Source: Adiantum capillus-veneris
Taxonomy: Eukaryota; Streptophyta; Polypodiopsida; Polypodiales; Pteridaceae
Direction: 5' to 3'
Assembly (NCBI GenBank): GCA_014529385.2
Contig: CM043963.1
Coordinates: 93,243,912 to 93,307,911 of the forward strand
Length of the DNA stretch: 64,000 nucleotides
Part shown: one piece after another, positions 59,690 through 64,000 of the stretch
How positions within the stretch are numbered: the stretch's first letter is position 1
Layout: each line of letters opens with the position of its first letter
Notes under the pieces: generated by a model
The model's input: the letters and a program-made list of their open reading frames with translations, nothing else
What the model was told of the DNA's origin: nothing
Database searches by the model: none
Made by a program: the position numbers and the translations under genes

Positions 59690-60032
59690 TCCTAATTTTA
59701 AGGGATTAAAGCTAATTTTGTAGGGGATGGAGGGAACAAAGACAATAAATAGGGCTACTTTTGTAGCTCTCTCTCTAACTTCTCTCTAGATAGGAGAGGG
59801 GGGGAAAGTAGGGAATGAGGGTGGTAAAGTAGGAGGAAGAGGGGGGATAAAGTAGGAGAGAGAGGGGAGTAAAAGTAGAGAGAAGAACCATTCTCTCTCT
59901 ACCTATCACCAAACAAAGAGAGTAAGTAGTTATGACAAAATCCACTTTTCAGTTCGTGCATCAATTCACCCCAAAAAAATGAATTTTTTTATAAAATCTT
60001 CAAAATGAATCTTTTAAGCTTTCAAAAGGTCC

Positions 60033-60084
<52 letters not shown>

Positions 60085-60660
60085 GAATCTAGCTTTTATA
60101 AGCTCCAAATCTAAAATTCCTTGGGTCCCTCTCTACATTAATTCCACAAAGAGAGTAAGTAGTTATGACGTCTTCCACTTTTCAACTCGTGCATCAATTC
60201 ACCCCAAAAATGATTTTTTAATAAAATCTTCAAAATGGATCTTTTAAGCTTTAAAATGGTCCCTATATATATATATATATATATATAACAATATTTTTTT
60301 AGAAGAATCTAACTTTTATAAGCTCCAAATCTAAAATTCCTTGGGTCTCTCTCTACATTAATTCCAAGAATAAATAGATAATGCCACATCATCAAAATGT
60401 CCATCTAATAGGCCTAAAAATTGAAATTTTTAAAATTTAAAAATCTCCCTGCTTTGAGCTCAAAAATTGAACCTATATATGAAAAAATATGTTTTTAAGT
60501 CTTTTTATCCCAAAAATTGTTTGTTTATCCCAAAAAGTATATCTTATCAAATTTTTTCCCCATCATAACTTTTCACCATATCTCTTCGCGACATAACCAA
60601 TGAATCACCTGCGCCGTCATCTACTAGGTCAACTAATGTCAGTCTGCGTCTACCGATCGA
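59690..60660. other. Noncoding junction region with tandem repeat and (TA)n
   Basis: Holds a tandem duplication of about 225 bases (roughly 59915-60150 and 60151-60375). Both units contain TTCGTGCATCAATTCACCCC or a near match, AAAATCTTCAAAATG, a (TA)n run (60034-60081 and about 60265-60288) and AGCTCCAAATCTAAAATTCC. No gene is seen. Confidence 0.75.
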
Positions 60661-60689
60661 ATTTGCTCCCACAAAAAAAATGACGAGAA

Positions 60690-63430
60690 AGCATCTCAAC
60701 CGGCATCCGTACGACGGTTTCGAGGAGAAACCAATGTTGACTTGTGGCTTGATGGAGGGTTGTATCCAAAAGATCCGCTCGTGGGCTGTCATCCAACATT
60801 CCGTACACTCCCAAGCTTAATCAAATATGTGGGAGAAGGAGAACGTGGTCTTCTTGGGTATTGTAAGAGATTGGACTCCAATCACGCAGGTGCGTCGGCA
60901 TATTTCCGACAACAATGTCAAGTGTTACACATTCATTCCACAAATCTCCAACAACAACTACATTCCACAGAGAAACAACTCAAAGATCTTAAAGAGGAGA
61001 TGAAAGCTACAGAGACAGAGGTAACTAAGCTACAGATTGCAATGATGCATCTAAAAGCCACTCCATTTGGCATGCGTGAGCGTAAGAGGGAGTTCTCTTC
61101 CATTGAAAACTTAGCCTCTAATGGAGGGGCACGTAAGAAGCGGATCACGGCAACCAAGTATTTTTTTTAATTCACAGTGTTCATAACTCTCAAATAATTT
61201 CCATCAATTTGTAACTCGGTTCACCTTTTGAAATAGAACATATATACAAGATGTGTGTGGAAGTTTTAGACAAGAGGACCGTTGCAATCTTCTCCTAGGA
61301 TGCATCTCAAAGGAAGATATACTTTACATCATAGGTTGTGAAAAGTCCAAACACATGAAAGATGCCATCACAAAGGAGATCCTAAAAAAGATCTCTAACC
61401 TTGTGTCTGAGGATGATATCCAGAGAGCTTGTGATGAGGTTGGGATCAGCACAAATGTATACCATGCACTTCATGGATTGATGAAAGATGCATTATGAGA
61501 GCAAAGCATCACCGAGAATTTATTTCCTATTCCACATAGGGTCCGACTTGCAAAAAAAGAAAACAATGATCTCGTTCAGGAATCCCTTGGCGAATACAAA
61601 CACATTGAAGGATCCATGGTGTACTCTTCCACGAGTGCCAAGTCACGTGGTAATATAAAGGGAGGCAATACTATTCCTAATGGGGCAAAGTCTTTTAGTT
61701 ATCATCAATTCAATAATATTTTTGTTGACTTGAAACGACTACAACGAGCTATGGTTAAATTTTATGCTTTGTCTTCACAAGGTAATACAAATTGTAATGT
61801 CATTTTTTATTTGTATTGAATATCATTTAGTATAACAACTCAATTCATGTGTTGTTTCAGTACTTGGAGAGAAGATCATATTTATTCTTAAGCTAGATGA
61901 ATGTCAAATTGTCAAAGGACGGAGATTGGAACGTATGAGTGTGACACTCATGAATGAGGCAATGTTTTTTGCAAAAGTCGATGCTATCGGTGATCAATCT
62001 CAGAAACCATCATTTAGTGTACAATCGGAAAAAGAAATATGGTGGTTAAGAGCTTTTGAAGTTCCGAAAGAGACTCATGAGGTGTTGGCATGGGTCTTCT
62101 CTATGATCCCGTGGATCACAGAGGTTATTAAGGCACAACTAGAGGGAGAAAAGCTAGAAGTAGATGGAGTAGGTACATTTGATGTTGAGTGGCACTTAGG
62201 AGGTGATCTAAAAACAATCAAATGTATACTTGGGTGTAAACAAGGTGCTTCATCACTTCTTCCTTGTCCATATTGTGTACGAAGATACAAGGATAGTACT
62301 CGTGGCTCCACGTCTTCAAAGAAAAATGTCAAGGGAAGTCAGGCAACGGGATCAATGGATGATGATGCAAGGGATTGGGTGTGCTCGGTGTTGAAGTGTC
62401 CTATCATGGAGGTCCCCAATCGGTCGACAAAAGATAAAATATGGCATCCCATTATCAATTTTCCACTTACAAATGTACACTTTTGCACTTTGCATGCCTT
62501 TATGCGTATATTTGATCTCTTGTTAAATCTTCACATAGAGTACGCTTTCACAATGAAACCACTTTCCAGATCCGTGGAAGCCATTGGAATAGTTGAAGCA
62601 ATTCTAAATTCAATTGGATGTCATGGTGGCAATGTTTCTATCATCGGTGAGGTGGAAAATATGCATGAAGTGCAACAAAAAGTATTTATGAATGGTGTGA
62701 AAGCATGTAGGTTTTTCAAGAAACAGGGATGCGAAAGGAGAGGGGTGAGGAGGATGCTCCATGGGATCTATGGAAAGAGCTTTGCAAGTGTACGACCGAT
62801 CAAGATTCAAATCCCGTGCTTGTAAATCTGCGTAGGCAAGTGTGGCACCACTTGGAGTTAGTGCTTGAAATCATGTGGAAACTCCAAACCACGAGCGAGC
62901 AACAAAATTTGTTCAAAGATCACATTTCGAATTTCACTAAAGCATTTGTGGAAGCGTGGGGAGAGAGCAATATCCCACACTACATGGTAAGTTACTTTGT
63001 TCAGTTCAAATTTTGATGCTATACATAAATATTTATTTGATCTAAGCATTTTTTCTTGATGCAGCATATTTTGTATGCGCATGGAGCATTCTTTATGTCA
63101 AAATATGGTTCATTAGACATGTGGAGCACTCAAGGAATGGAAAAATCACATTATCGAGCCAAAGGTGTTTACTTTAAAAATACATGTCACAGTGGTGGAA
63201 CTACGAGATCCAACTACATGAAGGAGATGTTTGATTGGTTCTTTCGTTGTTCTTTAGGGAGATGTCATGCCATAGAGCGAGCGCAAAAGTCAAGTCTTGC
63301 CAAGGAGGTTAGGAGACAATCTCGACTAACTGCTAAAGAGAAATGGAGAAACTCCACCGGATCCCTTAATCATGCTAGGTGGCGTGAAAATCGCCATAGA
63401 GTGGGCAAACGTTGGTTACCCAACATGTAA
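60690..63430 (+). pseudogene. Transposase-like protein of an uncharacterised CxxC/DDE-like family, four exons
   Basis: Exons are about 60690-61157, 61237-61781, 61861-62986 and 63065-63430, with GT-AG borders and matching phases. Exon 1 encodes GETNVDLWLDGGLYPKDPLV and a coiled coil (LQQQLHSTEKQLKDLKEEMK). Exons 2-4 carry the conserved core: LKLDECQIVKGRRLERMSV (Asp codon 61896), VEWHLGGDLK (Asp 62205), CPYC (62265-62276), FPLTNVHFCTLHAFMRIFD (Asp 62514) and WSTQGMEKSHYRAKGVYF (Glu 63140). The order and spacing resemble uncharacterised, repeat-encoded proteins I know from cnidarians and molluscs (LGGDxKF, SASS-CxxC, LHMFLR, QQGLEK motifs). A DDE catalytic role is inferred. A TGA at 61496-61498 and a frameshift near 62720 inactivate it. 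The true start is uncertain; no ATG in frame was fixed. No terminal repeats were found. Confidence 0.65.
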
Positions 63431-63650
63431 AACAAATGATGCTATGCTATGTAATGTTTATGTTTGTAGATGTCTTTGTTGAGTTGTATATAATACTTCT
63501 CCATTTATCCATTTTTTGTTTTTTATATTTTGATGATATTAAGAGTTTTTTTAAGTGGCCTGGTCAAGTGTGAAGAGACCTTTTTTTAAAAAAATAGAGG
63601 GCTTTTAGAGAAGTGGGAGTCTCATTTTCAATCTTGCCCCTTCTTACACA
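63431..63650. other. Spacer after the transposase-like gene
   Basis: AT-rich, no gene. It could hold the 3' end of the element, but no TIR or target duplication is visible against the left side. Confidence 0.4.
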
Positions 63651-63830
63651 ATGGCATGCACAAAGCAAACAGCAAGAAAAGATCAACCTTTTTTTGCTCA
63701 CCCTCACTCATCCGTCCAAGGTGCTCAAAAACCACCTTGGATACACGAACAAGAGCTCTTAGAAGAGATGGAGAGGGAATGGTCAAGTGAAGAGCAACAA
63801 GATGGACAACCTTCACGCAAGAAGAAATGA
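63651..63830 (+). CDS. Small ORF with a histone-H3-tail-like N-terminus
   Basis: A 59-residue frame begins MACTKQTARK. The histone H3 tail begins MARTKQTARK, so nine of the first ten residues match, including the Lys4 and Lys9 positions. After residue 10 it is unrelated to H3: a PPWIHEQELLEEMEREW acidic helix and a basic end SRKKK. The codons differ from typical plant H3 codons at many third positions, and no other part of H3 is present, so this is not a simple H3 pseudogene fragment. In the same frame, after one TGA, translation can continue from 63834 to the window end. The ORF is small and its expression is unknown. It may be exon 1 of a gene or transposon that continues beyond the window. 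Confidence 0.5.
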   Translation: MACTKQTARKDQPFFAHPHSSVQGAQKPPWIHEQELLEEMEREWSSEEQQDGQPSRKKK

Positions 63831-63833
63831 GTA

Positions 63834-64000
63834 ATGACATCAGACACAGAAACCGAAACGGACAACGAAGCACAAAGCCCACCATGGAGCGGACAGGAGA
63901 TCCCAAGCAATCATCGAGCTCCGGCTGGGAAGACATTGCCACGTGGCTTCGGCGCTCTGCCGTTAGATCAGCCTAGAGGTGATCATGGGTTACTAAATGA
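63834..64000 (+). CDS. Open frame continuing past the window edge
   Basis: In the frame of the H3-tail-like ORF, after its stop, an ATG at 63834 opens MTSDTETETDNEAQSPPWSG and stays open to the end (RAPAGKTLPRGFGALPLDQP...). The shared PPW motif in both halves suggests they were one protein split by the TGA at 63828-63830. Function unknown; partial. Confidence 0.35.
   Translation, partial: MTSDTETETDNEAQSPPWSGQEIPSNHRAPAGKTLPRGFGALPLDQPRGDHGLLN

Noticed and set aside
63651..63830. Interpretation as a plain histone H3 pseudogene
   Set aside because: Similarity stops after residue 10 and the rest of H3 is absent; reported instead as an H3-tail-like ORF.

Overview
The window is nuclear DNA of a land plant, most likely an angiosperm. 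The evidence is one ordinary plant gene (EXORDIUM-like) in a background of plant-type mobile DNA: CACTA/En-Spm with TNPD and TNPA genes, hAT, Ty1-Copia, Ty3-Gypsy, LINE and Helitron. CT/GA/CA microsatellites are frequent. I cannot resolve the order or species. No rRNA gene, functional tRNA gene or CRISPR array was seen. Layout: 1-2.8 kb holds the EXORDIUM-like gene, with a TATA box and a TC-repeat 5' leader. 2.8-4.0 kb is intergenic with two strong hairpins. 4023-11981 is a CACTA transposon bounded by matching 12-bp terminal inverted repeats (TIRs), with TNPD-like and TNPA-like genes that each carry a premature stop. 12.1-16.1 kb is a second, decayed CACTA transposase in the opposite orientation. 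16.3-17.5 kb is a hAT transposase remnant. 17.5-26.2 kb (minus strand) holds two decayed non-transposase genes, one RING-finger and one protein-kinase-like. The kinase-like gene is split by a ~284-bp MITE (8-bp target duplication) and by a 5.5-kb Copia element (5-bp target duplication). 27-34 kb has LINE remnants, a foldback repeat and featureless DNA. 34.8-45.6 kb is a decayed Helitron on the minus strand with a recognisable 3' terminus, Rep-helicase remnants and an unrecognised multi-exon passenger gene. The last exon of that passenger is interrupted by a 1.32-kb element flanked by TTAA on both sides. 46.5-48.5 kb is a complex satellite-like block. 50.7-55.9 kb is a tandem segmental duplication. 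55.9-59.7 kb is a truncated Ty3-Gypsy element. 60.7-63.4 kb is a four-exon transposase-like gene of a kind I recognise mainly from uncharacterised animal repeat proteins. It is followed at 63651 by a small ORF whose first ten residues match the histone H3 tail at nine positions. Working relations: apart from the EXORDIUM-like gene almost everything is mobile DNA or its passengers, and nearly every mobile ORF carries a lesion. Nested insertions give a relative chronology. Removing the MITE, the Copia element and the TTAA-flanked element in turn restores local reading frames in the genes they interrupt, so those boundaries are well supported. The most novel candidates are the 60.7-63.4 kb transposase, the H3-tail-like ORF beside it, the TTAA-flanked element and the kinase/RING passenger genes.
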